Source: an uncultured Clostridia bacterium (lineage in GTDB: Bacteria > Bacillota > Clostridia > RUG12999). From it: a stretch of DNA of 10,090 bases. Where the stretch lies: assembly GCA_949739095.1 (NCBI GenBank), contig CATIYX010000388.1, positions 1-10,090 of the forward strand. The letters are read 5' to 3'. Positions within the stretch are counted from its first letter, which is position 1; the number at the start of each line of letters is the position of its first letter. A program made the position numbers and the translations under genes. Below, one piece after another: positions 1 through 5,412 of this stretch. Under the pieces are notes generated by a model. The model was not told where the DNA came from. It did not search any database and was given only the letters and a program-made list of their open reading frames with translations.

Positions 1-1352
1 GTCACTTTAGGGTGTCCCTCCGTGATGGTACCTGTTTTATCCAACACAACTGTTTTCACAGCATGCGCCGTTTCCAGCGCCTGTGCCGTTTTGACCAAAA
101 CGCCCTGCTCCGCACCTTTTCCGGTACCCACCATGATAGCTGTCGGCGTGGCAAGTCCGAGTGCACAGGGGCAGGATACCACCAGCACAGCAATGGCAGA
201 GGAAATCGCAAAAGATACGCCCGCGCCCAGTATCAGCCACACCACTGCCGTCACCGCCGCAATACTCATGACCACCGGAACAAACACGCCACTTACCTTG
301 TCTGCCAGCCGCGCAATGGGCGCTTTGGTCGCGCCTGCCTGTTCCACCAGTTTTACAATCTGCGAAAACGTAGTGTCCTGCCCGACCTTTTCCGCACGAA
401 ATCGGAACGAACCGCTGCCGTTCATGGTCGCACCTGTCACTGCGTCGCCCGGCTGTTTTTCTACCGGCATACTCTCGCCCGTGATGACTGATTCATCTAC
501 CGCCGAGCTGCCCTCTGTCACAGTACCGTCCACCGGGATTTTCCAGCCTGGTTTCACCACAACAATATCGCCTACTACAACGTTTTCCACGCCGATTTCT
601 GTTTCCTGTCCGTCCCGCACCACTACAGCAGTTTGCGGCGCCATTTTCATCAGTGATTTTAGCGCGTCCGCTGTTTTGTCCTTAGAACGTGCTTCCAGAA
701 ATTTTCCCACTGTCACCAGTGTTAAAATCATGGCGGCGGATTCAAAATACACGTCGTGACGGTATTGTTCCACCAACGCCATATTTTGATGTCCTGCGCC
801 ATATGCCACAGCAAACAACGCCCATAGACCATAGACCAGCGCTGCGCCGGAACCAACCGCAATGAGCGTATCCATATTGGGCGCGCCTTTTATCAGCCGC
901 CGGAAGCCGTGCAAAAAATAGCTGCGGTTCAGCACCAACACAGGAGCTGTCAGCAATAGCTGCGTCAAAAGCTGTACGGTTGCATTCTGCGCCCCCTCCA
1001 AAAAGAAGGGCTGCGGCAAGTGCAGCATGTGTCCCATACTGACATACATCAGCACTGCCAAAAACAGGACAGACCATATCAACCGTGTTTTCACTGTCGC
1101 CTGACCGCTGTCCTCCGGTGCAGCGACTTCCTCTTTGCCGCCGCCCTGTGCTTTGGCATGGTAACCACCTTTTTCTACCGCCTTACAAATTTGCTTTTCT
1201 TTGACGGTGCTTTCATCATAGTCTACCGTCATGGTGTTTTGCAATAAACTGACGGACACCTCCTGCACACCGTCCAGCTTGCCCACAGCTTTTTCCACAT
1301 AGGAACTGCACGCGCTGCATGTCATACCCGTTACATCAAATGTTTGTTTCAT
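1..1352 (-). CDS. copA: Cu(+)-exporting P1B-type ATPase, N-terminal 450 residues (gene cut by window edge)
   Basis: This is a membrane ATPase that pumps monovalent copper out of the cytoplasm. Translating the minus strand from ATG at 1352 gives an open frame of 450 codons to the window edge. An HMA metal-binding domain comes first, with MTCSAC at residues 10-15 (C12 and C15 bind metal). Hydrophobic segments follow at about 91-110 and 127-142, then GAPNMDTLIAVG (about 156-167), typical of copper ATPases. The actuator motif TGES is at 291-294, the transmembrane ion-binding CPC at 394-396, and the phosphorylation motif DKTGT starts at D438. The rest of the P- and N-domains lies beyond position 1; full CopA proteins are usually about 740-830 residues. 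There is one N-terminal HMA domain, as in many anaerobic Bacillota. The start is supported by a GGGGAGG ribosome-binding site about 8 nt upstream. It is divergent from mnmG. Silver transport is possible as a side activity. Confidence 0.96.
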   Translation of the reverse strand, partial: MKQTFDVTGMTCSACSSYVEKAVGKLDGVQEVSVSLLQNTMTVDYDESTVKEKQICKAVEKGGYHAKAQGGGKEEVAAPEDSGQATVKTRLIWSVLFLAVLMYVSMGHMLHLPQPFFLEGAQNATVQLLTQLLLTAPVLVLNRSYFLHGFRRLIKGAPNMDTLIAVGSGAALVYGLWALFAVAYGAGHQNMALVEQYRHDVYFESAAMILTLVTVGKFLEARSKDKTADALKSLMKMAPQTAVVVRDGQETEIGVENVVVGDIVVVKPGWKIPVDGTVTEGSSAVDESVITGESMPVEKQPGDAVTGATMNGSGSFRFRAEKVGQDTTFSQIVKLVEQAGATKAPIARLADKVSGVFVPVVMSIAAVTAVVWLILGAGVSFAISSAIAVLVVSCPCALGLATPTAIMVGTGKGAEQGVLVKTAQALETAHAVKTVVLDKTGTITEGHPKV

Positions 1353-1366
1353 ATCATCAACCTCCC

Positions 1367-1381
1367 CACCCCCCCGGGGTG
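1367..1381. promoter_or_regulatory. candidate copper-repressor (CsoR-like) operator at the copA start site
   Basis: The 15-bp inverted repeat CACCCC-CCC-GGGGTG covers the predicted copA transcription start, between the -10 and the Shine-Dalgarno. Known CsoR operators are pseudo-palindromes with a C-tract facing a G-tract, and they overlap promoters of copper-export genes; a repressor here would block copA until copper binds it. No csoR or copY gene is visible in the window, so the regulator is inferred. The G-run on the copA strand may simply contribute to the leader or to ribosome binding. Confidence 0.45.
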
Positions 1382-1388
1382 TATTTTC

Positions 1389-1417
1389 AGTATATCAAAT
1401 TATGTTTAGTATGTCAA
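1389..1417 (-). promoter_or_regulatory. sigma-A promoter of copA
   Basis: On the minus strand the -35 is TTGACA (1412-1417), the spacer is 17 bp and the -10 is TATACT (1389-1394), preceded by TG to give an extended -10 (TGATATACT). The predicted start of transcription is near 1382, giving a leader of about 30 nt that contains the copA ribosome-binding site. It points only toward copA. Confidence 0.85.
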
Positions 1418-1434
1418 GTCCCTTCATTTTTTAT

Positions 1435-1463
1435 TTGCGTTTTGATAGGGAATATGCTATACT
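1435..1463 (+). promoter_or_regulatory. likely promoter of mnmG
   Basis: A weak -35, TTGCGT (1435-1440), a 17-bp spacer and a good -10, TATACT (1458-1463), with an extended TG (TGCTATACT). Transcription would start near 1470, leaving a leader of about 80 nt before mnmG. The copA promoter lies back to back with it about 20 bp away, so the two genes share a divergent control region. Confidence 0.6.
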
Positions 1464-1549
1464 AAAGTGGGTATTATTGACCCTATACTTATATTTGCCT
1501 TTTATCGGTTGGCAGCAGAATTTAAGAAACGGAAAGAGAATGAGGTCTT

Positions 1550-3451
1550 ATGGAAAAACAACAACAAACGGTGCCACGCTGGGAAGCGGGCAGCTATGAT
1601 ATTGCGGTGATCGGCGGCGGACACGCGGGTTGTGAGGCGGCGCTTGCGAGTGCGCGGCTGGGCTGTTCCACAATTTTGTTTGCGATTAATTTAGACAGTA
1701 TCGCCAACATGCCCTGCAATCCTAACATTGGCGGCACTGCCAAAGGGCATTTGGTACGCGAGGTGGATGCGCTGGGCGGCGAAATGGGTAAAGTAGCGGA
1801 CAGAACGCTGATTCAGTCCCGTATGCTCAATTCCGGCAAGGGACCTGCCGTGCATTCCCTGCGTGCGCAGATTGACCGCCGCGCTTATGGACGGGAAATG
1901 AAACATGTGCTGGAAACACAGCCGAATTTGCATGTCCGCCAAGGAGAAGTGACGGACATTTTGTTCGAGAAAGACGGCAGCGTCTGTGGCGTAGTGCTGC
2001 AAACGGGCGCGGTGTTCCGCTGCTGCGCCGCGATTATTGCCAGCGGCACCTATTTAAAAGGAAAAATCATTATTGGGGAACTGCAATACAGCGGCGGACC
2101 GGATGGCATGTTTCCGGCGGATTCTCTGTCCGTCTGTCTGCGGAATGCAGGCATTGAGCTCATGCGTTTCAAGACCGGAACGCCCGCTCGTGTACGTCGC
2201 AGCAGCGTGGATTTTTCCGTGATGACCCCTCAGGCGGGCGACGAGGAAATTGTACCATTCTCTTTTGAAGATAAACAACCCTTGGAAAACAAAGTATTGT
2301 GCTACTTAACGCACACCAATCCTGAAACGCACGACATCATTCGCCGCAACTTAGACCGCTCGCCGCTCTATGCCGGCATGATTGAAGGAATCGGTCCGCG
2401 CTATTGCCCCTCCATTGAAGATAAAGTCGTGCGATTTGCGGACAAACAGCAGCACCAGGTGTTTATGGAACCCATGGGGCTGGCGACAGAAGAAATTTAC
2501 GTGCAGGGTATGTCCAGCAGTCTGCCGGAGGAAGTGCAGATTGAAATGATGCGCTCCATGAAAGGGCTGGAGCAGGTGGAAATCATGCGCCCTGCCTATG
2601 CGATTGAATATGACTGCTGCAACCCACTGCAACTACAGCCCACACTGGAATTTAAGCATAACGAAGGTCTTTATGGCGCGGGGCAGTTTAACGGCACCTC
2701 CGGCTATGAAGAAGCCGCGGCACAGGGACTGATTGCAGGTATCAATGCCGCGCGGAAACTACAGGGAAAAGAGCCTATTGTGTTGAAACGGTCTGACGCG
2801 TATATCGGTACACTGATTGACGATTTGGTGAACAAGGGCACGCGCGAACCGTACCGCATGATGACATCGCGCAGCGAATACCGGCTACTGCTGCGGCAGG
2901 ACAACGCCGACGAACGGCTCACACCGCTGGGATATGAAATCGGACTGATTAGCGAGCAGCGCTATCAGATGTTTTTGGACAAATGGGAGCAAATTCGGAA
3001 GGAAGTGCAGCGTCTGAAAAAGACTACGCTTGCGCCCAGTGAAACCGTGAACGCCTACCTTACCGAAAAAAATTCCACACCCATTTCCACCGGTATCAAA
3101 CTCGCAGATTTGCTTCGCCGTCCCGAGCTGGACTATGCGGATTTGACGCGCATGACGGACATGCCGCCGCTTCCCAAAGAGGTATGGGAGGAAGCCGCAA
3201 TTCAGGTGAAATATGAAGGGTATATCTCCCGCCAGGTGTCGCAGGTCGCGCAGTTCCAGAAGATGGAAAACAAAAAGCTGCCGACGGATATCGACTATAC
3301 CACTTTGAAAGGACTACGCCTGGAGGCGCGCCAAAAATTGCAGGAAGTGCGTCCGCTGAATGTGGGGCAGGCGTCCCGCATTTCCGGCGTTTCACCCGCC
3401 GACGTGACGGCGCTGCTGATTTATTTGGAACAGGAAAAGGGTCGGGAGTAG
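1550..3451 (+). CDS. mnmG: tRNA uridine-5-carboxymethylaminomethyl(34) synthesis enzyme MnmG (GidA)
   Basis: MnmG is an FAD- and NADH-dependent cytoplasmic enzyme that works with MnmE to install carboxymethylaminomethyl groups on U34 of certain tRNAs, which improves decoding of purine-ending codons. The 633 residues match the family (about 620-640). Visible motifs are the Rossmann FAD loop GGGHAG (22-27), NMPCNPNIGG with C56 (equivalent to the conserved Cys near residue 47 of the E. coli protein), a second conserved-type Cys in RYCPSIEDK (C286), EEIYVQGMSSSLPEE, GQFNGTSGYEEAAAQG, and RSEYRLLLRQDNADERL. The C-terminal helical domain that contacts MnmE and tRNA ends with NVGQASRISGVSPADV. The ATG is supported by GAGG 5 nt upstream. 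In many Bacillota mnmG sits between mnmE and rsmG; here neither neighbour is present and the gene has its own promoter and terminator. No frameshift or truncation is seen. Confidence 0.98.
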   Translation: MEKQQQTVPRWEAGSYDIAVIGGGHAGCEAALASARLGCSTILFAINLDSIANMPCNPNIGGTAKGHLVREVDALGGEMGKVADRTLIQSRMLNSGKGPAVHSLRAQIDRRAYGREMKHVLETQPNLHVRQGEVTDILFEKDGSVCGVVLQTGAVFRCCAAIIASGTYLKGKIIIGELQYSGGPDGMFPADSLSVCLRNAGIELMRFKTGTPARVRRSSVDFSVMTPQAGDEEIVPFSFEDKQPLENKVLCYLTHTNPETHDIIRRNLDRSPLYAGMIEGIGPRYCPSIEDKVVRFADKQQHQVFMEPMGLATEEIYVQGMSSSLPEEVQIEMMRSMKGLEQVEIMRPAYAIEYDCCNPLQLQPTLEFKHNEGLYGAGQFNGTSGYEEAAAQGLIAGINAARKLQGKEPIVLKRSDAYIGTLIDDLVNKGTREPYRMMTSRSEYRLLLRQDNADERLTPLGYEIGLISEQRYQMFLDKWEQIRKEVQRLKKTTLAPSETVNAYLTEKNSTPISTGIKLADLLRRPELDYADLTRMTDMPPLPKEVWEEAAIQVKYEGYISRQVSQVAQFQKMENKKLPTDIDYTTLKGLRLEARQKLQEVRPLNVGQASRISGVSPADVTALLIYLEQEKGRE

Positions 3452-3465
3452 ATTACTTTATTTCA

Positions 3466-3489
3466 AAAGGGGGACGTACGTCCCCCTTT
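3466..3489 (+). terminator. perfect 24-bp palindrome downstream of mnmG, probable terminator
   Basis: The half-site AAAGGGGGACGT is followed at once by its exact complement, so the RNA can form a 10-bp stem with a GTAC loop. It starts 14 bp after the mnmG stop and is followed by the T-rich run ATATTTTTTATTTT (about 3495-3508). The T-run is offset by several bases from the stem, so termination may be imperfect. Confidence 0.7.
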
Positions 3490-3523
3490 CTTGATATTTT
3501 TTATTTTCTCCCTTCATTTCTAC

Positions 3524-3552
3524 TTGACAAATATACTTTTAGCGTATATAAT
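3524..3552 (+). promoter_or_regulatory. perfect-consensus promoter of the putative antitoxin RNA
   Basis: TTGACA (3524-3529), a 17-bp spacer, and TATAAT (3547-3552). All twelve core bases match the sigma-A consensus. Nothing of coding size follows; the transcript would run into a hairpin terminator about 90 bp later, as expected for an abundant regulatory RNA. Confidence 0.9.
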
Positions 3553-3558
3553 AAAAAC

Positions 3559-3647
3559 AGATACGGAGAGACCGTTTTAAAGACGGTTTGCCAGAATTTA
3601 TTTTTAAGTAACCGTTATACTCTGGCTAGGAGGGCGGTTACTTTTTT
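3559..3647 (+). ncRNA. putative type I antitoxin RNA (about 90 nt), convergent with the toxin mRNA
   Basis: The limits are inferred from the consensus promoter (start near 3559) and the hairpin plus T-run that ends at 3647. A 5' hairpin ACCGT/ACGGT (3571-3575 with 3583-3587) and the 3' terminator hairpin flank a largely unstructured middle. The last bases are complementary to the toxin stop codon and its upstream codons (3638-3647), and the whole RNA is complementary to the toxin mRNA 3' region if that transcript reads on. This is the tail-to-tail layout of many Gram-positive type I systems, in which the RNA blocks toxin translation or directs mRNA decay. It has no useful open frame of its own. 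Confidence 0.65.
3606..3647 (+). terminator. hairpin terminator of the antisense RNA
   Basis: A 9-bp perfect stem, AAGTAACCG (3606-3614) with CGGTTACTT (3635-3643), has a 20-nt loop and runs into six T residues (3642-3647). On the other strand the same stem contains the toxin's last codon and TAA stop but lacks a good T-run, so it is a better terminator rightward than leftward. Confidence 0.8.
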
Positions 3648-3700
3648 ATGGATATAATCAATAGCAAAATCAATGTTAGCGTAATGATTATGTACTCCAT
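3638..3700 (-). CDS. 20-residue hydrophobic peptide, putative type I (holin-like/membrane) toxin
   Basis: Minus-strand ATG at 3700 to TAA at 3638 encodes MEYIIITLTLILLLIISIKK. It has a short polar N-terminus, one membrane segment (about residues 4-17, almost all I, L and T) and a terminal KK. This is the usual build of small membrane-acting type I toxins and of the putative holin-like toxin peptides of Bacillota, though it is shorter than most (about 25-35 residues). AAAGGGGGGG lies 4 nt upstream as a ribosome-binding site, but inside a strong hairpin. A good promoter lies about 60 bp upstream of the start codon and an antisense RNA faces the 3' end. Predicted role: membrane depolarisation or damage when not repressed. 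It is too short for standard gene callers. Family assignment is from architecture, not from a database match. Confidence 0.72.
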   Translation of the reverse strand: MEYIIITLTLILLLIISIKK

Positions 3701-3704
3701 AGCG

Positions 3705-3727
3705 CCCCCCCTTTCATAAAGGGGGGG
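3705..3727 (-). promoter_or_regulatory. leader hairpin that hides the toxin ribosome-binding site
   Basis: In the minus-strand RNA, CCCCCCCTTT pairs with AAAGGGGGGG (10 bp, 7 of them G-C) across a 3-nt loop. The 3' arm is itself the Shine-Dalgarno of the 20-residue peptide, only 4 nt before its start codon. The folded leader should therefore be translated poorly, a known control layer in type I toxins. Confidence 0.75.
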
Positions 3728-3767
3728 TAAACCGCCTTCCGATACTCTCTATATCTGCTTATCGTTC

Positions 3768-3796
3768 AGTATATCACATTTTAACTAAAAGTTCAA
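3768..3796 (-). promoter_or_regulatory. promoter of the putative toxin mRNA
   Basis: On the minus strand: TTGAAC (3791-3796), a 17-bp spacer, and TATACT (3768-3773) with an extended TG (TGATATACT). Transcription would start near 3761, giving a leader of about 60 nt that holds the sequestering hairpin. Confidence 0.8.
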
Positions 3797-3865
3797 TGTT
3801 TTTTATTTAAAAGTAATATAACTGTAATATGTCCTATGTGCGGCGCATCCGCAATGGGGCGTTTT

Positions 3866-4294
3866 TTATTTTCGGTTTCTTCCCAATAACTCGTCCAATG
3901 TTACGTCAAATAAATCTGCAAGTTGGAGCAGCTTGTCCAGTTTCGGTTCATATGCACCATATTCATAATGCTGATAAGTTACTTCGTCAATATTTAATAC
4001 ATTTGCAACCGCTACTTGCGTTAGTTGTTTTTTCTTACGCAATTCGCGTAGACGTTTCGGAAACGGCGTTACATTTTCCTGAAACTTGACCGAAAGTTCT
4101 TTTCCTGTTACGATATATTGGACACTAGTATGTAAAATTTCCACTAATTTAACCAGCTTTTCAATAGAAGGAAAAGAATAATGACGCTCATAATTAGAAT
4201 ACCCAGCAGTTGTTATCTCTAGCTGTTCTCCTATTTCTTTCTGTTTCAATCCCATTTGTTTCCGTAACATTTTTAGTCTTTCAGAATAATCCAT
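3866..4294 (-). CDS. Xre-family regulator with two HTH domains, copy 1
   Basis: This 142-residue protein is a probable DNA-binding repressor with two HTH_3/Cro-CI-type domains. The first is at about residues 5-62 (RLKMLRKQMGLKQKEIGEQL...YERHYSFPSIEKL). The second is at about 80-137 (RLRELRKKKQLTQVAVANVL...YEYGAYEPKLDKLLQLADLF) and ends in VTLDELLGRN. Start choice: ATG at 4294 has GGAGG 8 nt upstream; an in-frame TTG five codons earlier overlaps that GGAGG and is rejected. It is divergent from the small gene at 4393, with about 100 bp between. It is clearly paralogous to the regulator at 4569-5003, most strongly in the second domain and C-terminus. Two HTH units in one chain may let a monomer cover a whole operator. 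Likely role: control of the facing small gene and of itself. Confidence 0.88.
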   Translation of the reverse strand: MDYSERLKMLRKQMGLKQKEIGEQLEITTAGYSNYERHYSFPSIEKLVKLVEILHTSVQYIVTGKELSVKFQENVTPFPKRLRELRKKKQLTQVAVANVLNIDEVTYQHYEYGAYEPKLDKLLQLADLFDVTLDELLGRNRK

Positions 4295-4315
4295 AATTTT
4301 ATCCTCCAAAAAGTG

Positions 4316-4344
4316 TTGACATATACTAAAAGTTATGATATACT
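4316..4344 (+). promoter_or_regulatory. promoter of small gene 1, with candidate Xre operator repeats
   Basis: TTGACA (4316-4321), a 17-bp spacer, and TATACT (4339-4344) with an extended TG. The heptamer ATATACT occurs twice in direct orientation (4321-4327 and 4338-4344). Spacer and -10 share the pattern AGTTnTGnTATACTAT with the promoter of the second module, making this a candidate operator of the adjacent Xre regulators. Confidence 0.75.
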
Positions 4345-4392
4345 ATTTTATAATCAAAGATTACACAGTGAACAGAAAGGAATGACCATATT

Positions 4393-4671
4393 ATGTATCA
4401 AACATTTGAAGGCATGTTCCAATCATATCTTATTGATACGGAAGAAATTGCCGTCGCTGCCTGGGATGAATCCCCTGAGAAACAGAAAGCCGAAATACGC
4501 AGAGATACCGTCTCAAAAAAACTATTGGCGCTCATACCACCTAAAAAGCGAAGGCAGGCAGAACATCTTTATTTCTCATTCCGCCCCAATAACTCGTCCA
4601 ATGTCACGTCAAACAAATCTGCAAGCTTCAATAGATGGTCTAAATTGGGTTCGCTTTTTCCATATTCATAG
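4393..4671 (+). CDS. unknown small protein paired with Xre copy 1; C-terminus replaced by a duplication junction
   Basis: The frame encodes 92 residues from an ATG with AAAGGA 11 nt upstream. Residues 1 to about 60 align with the small protein at 5100-5381: MYQTF/MHETF, FQSYL/FQNFI and LLALIPPKKRRQAEHLY / LLTLVRPEDRKQAQKYL. The likeness stops almost exactly where the stop codon of Xre copy 2 falls on the other strand (4569). The last 32 or so residues are antisense read-through of that gene and look non-native (FRPNNSSNVTSNKSASF). It is soluble and charged, with no signal or membrane segment. It may still make a protein of altered tail, or be a decaying copy. It weakly recalls short Bacillota proteins found beside HTH regulators (such as DUF6809); this was not confirmed. 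Confidence 0.6.
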   Translation: MYQTFEGMFQSYLIDTEEIAVAAWDESPEKQKAEIRRDTVSKKLLALIPPKKRRQAEHLYFSFRPNNSSNVTSNKSASFNRWSKLGSLFPYS

Positions 4672-5003
4672 GCTTGATATGCTGTGTAGCGGATACCGAG
4701 TTCCGCTGCTGCTTGCTTTTGCGTCATGTGCCTTTTCTTCCGTAGTTCTTTGATTCGCTCCGAAAAGGGCGTGATGTTTTCTTCATCATAATTTTTCCCT
4801 GTTTCTATCCCCGTAACCAAATAATGTGCAGAGGTATGAAATAGAATAGCCAACTTATTCAGCTTCTCCACAGTTGGTTTTCTTCTATCTTTTTCATAAT
4901 GCACATATCCGTTTCCACCAATTCCAAGAACCTGTGCAATCTGCTTTTGTGTAAACATGTTTTCTTTTCGTTTTTTTAAAATCCTATTTCCCAATGTTTC
5001 CAT
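4569..5003 (-). CDS. Xre-family regulator with two HTH domains, copy 2
   Basis: This 144-residue protein is a paralogue of the regulator at 3866-4294. HTH 1 is at about residues 5-63 (RILKKRKENMFTQKQIAQVL...YEKDRRKPTVEKL) and HTH 2 at about 82-139 (RIKELRKKRHMTQKQAAAEL...YEYGKSEPNLDHLLKLADLF). It ends VTLDELLGRNEK, nearly the same as copy 1. The first domains have diverged far more than the second, so the two proteins may recognise different operators. The ATG at 5003 has GAGG 9 nt upstream. It diverges from the small gene at 5100, and its 3' end overlaps the 3' end of small gene 1 by 103 bp on opposite strands. Confidence 0.88.
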   Translation of the reverse strand: METLGNRILKKRKENMFTQKQIAQVLGIGGNGYVHYEKDRRKPTVEKLNKLAILFHTSAHYLVTGIETGKNYDEENITPFSERIKELRKKRHMTQKQAAAELGIRYTAYQAYEYGKSEPNLDHLLKLADLFDVTLDELLGRNEK

Positions 5004-5028
5004 AAATTATTACCTCTTTAAAAAACAC

Positions 5029-5057
5029 TTGACATCTTCTTATAGTTCTGTTATACT
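5029..5057 (+). promoter_or_regulatory. promoter of small gene 2
   Basis: TTGACA (5029-5034), a 17-bp spacer, and TATACT (5052-5057) with an extended TG (TGTTATACT). The core AGTTCTGTTATACTAT matches the module 1 promoter at most positions, while flanking DNA differs. This fits a conserved regulator site laid over a promoter. Confidence 0.75.
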
Positions 5058-5099
5058 ATAATTACACATTTACTAGGTATTTAGAAAGGACAATGACAT

Positions 5100-5381
5100 A
5101 TGCATGAAACTTTTGATTCTGTTTTTCAAAACTTTATCTACCAACTTTTTGCATTAGATTGCAATAATTTTGAAAGCGATAATCCCTGCAAATATGAATA
5201 TCGGACGCATTATGAGGAAAGCCGTGATAAACTCCTGACGCTTGTCCGACCGGAAGACAGAAAACAGGCACAAAAATATCTGGAAGATATGTCCTATGGC
5301 GAATCACTGAAACTTGAATATCACCGCCATTGTATGCTGCGCAACACGATACGTATTCTTAAACATATGGGCACTATCTGA
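5100..5381 (+). CDS. unknown small protein paired with Xre copy 2 (intact copy)
   Basis: This 93-residue protein starts at an ATG with AAAGGA 9 nt upstream; a nearer ATG at 5093 gives only four codons. It is rich in charged and aromatic residues, has no signal peptide or membrane segment, and is predicted mostly helical, especially from about residue 38 on (YEESRDKLLTLVRPEDRKQAQKYLEDM and the following KLEYHRH). It is the full-length relative of the truncated gene at 4393. Divergent pairing with an Xre repressor from about 100 bp away suggests it is the controlled effector of the module, for instance a toxin, an anti-repressor or a phage-derived accessory protein; the sequence does not decide which. 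A distant likeness to DUF6809-type proteins is possible. No clear terminator was found after it. Confidence 0.7.
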   Translation: MHETFDSVFQNFIYQLFALDCNNFESDNPCKYEYRTHYEESRDKLLTLVRPEDRKQAQKYLEDMSYGESLKLEYHRHCMLRNTIRILKHMGTI

Positions 5382-5412
5382 TTAAAAAATTCAAGGATAT
5401 GCAACAGGGAGC

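Noticed and set aside
12..759. Long plus-strand open frames within the copA region
   Set aside because: They are shadows: the minus strand encodes an unbroken Cu-ATPase with all expected motifs.
3648..3719. Plus-strand frame starting at ATG 3648 after AGGAGG
   Set aside because: The AGGAGG lies in the terminator loop about 14 nt upstream, transcription should stop before the ATG, and the frame is the complement of the toxin gene.
3829..3865. Remnant of a third small gene left of Xre copy 1 (shares ATATGTCCTATG with the 3' part of small gene 2)
   Set aside because: The shared stretch is only 12 bp and likeness does not extend to either side, so chance cannot be excluded.
4295..4309. TTG start five codons upstream for Xre copy 1
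   Set aside because: The TTG overlaps the GGAGG that serves the ATG at 4294 with ideal spacing; no separate ribosome-binding site exists for the TTG.
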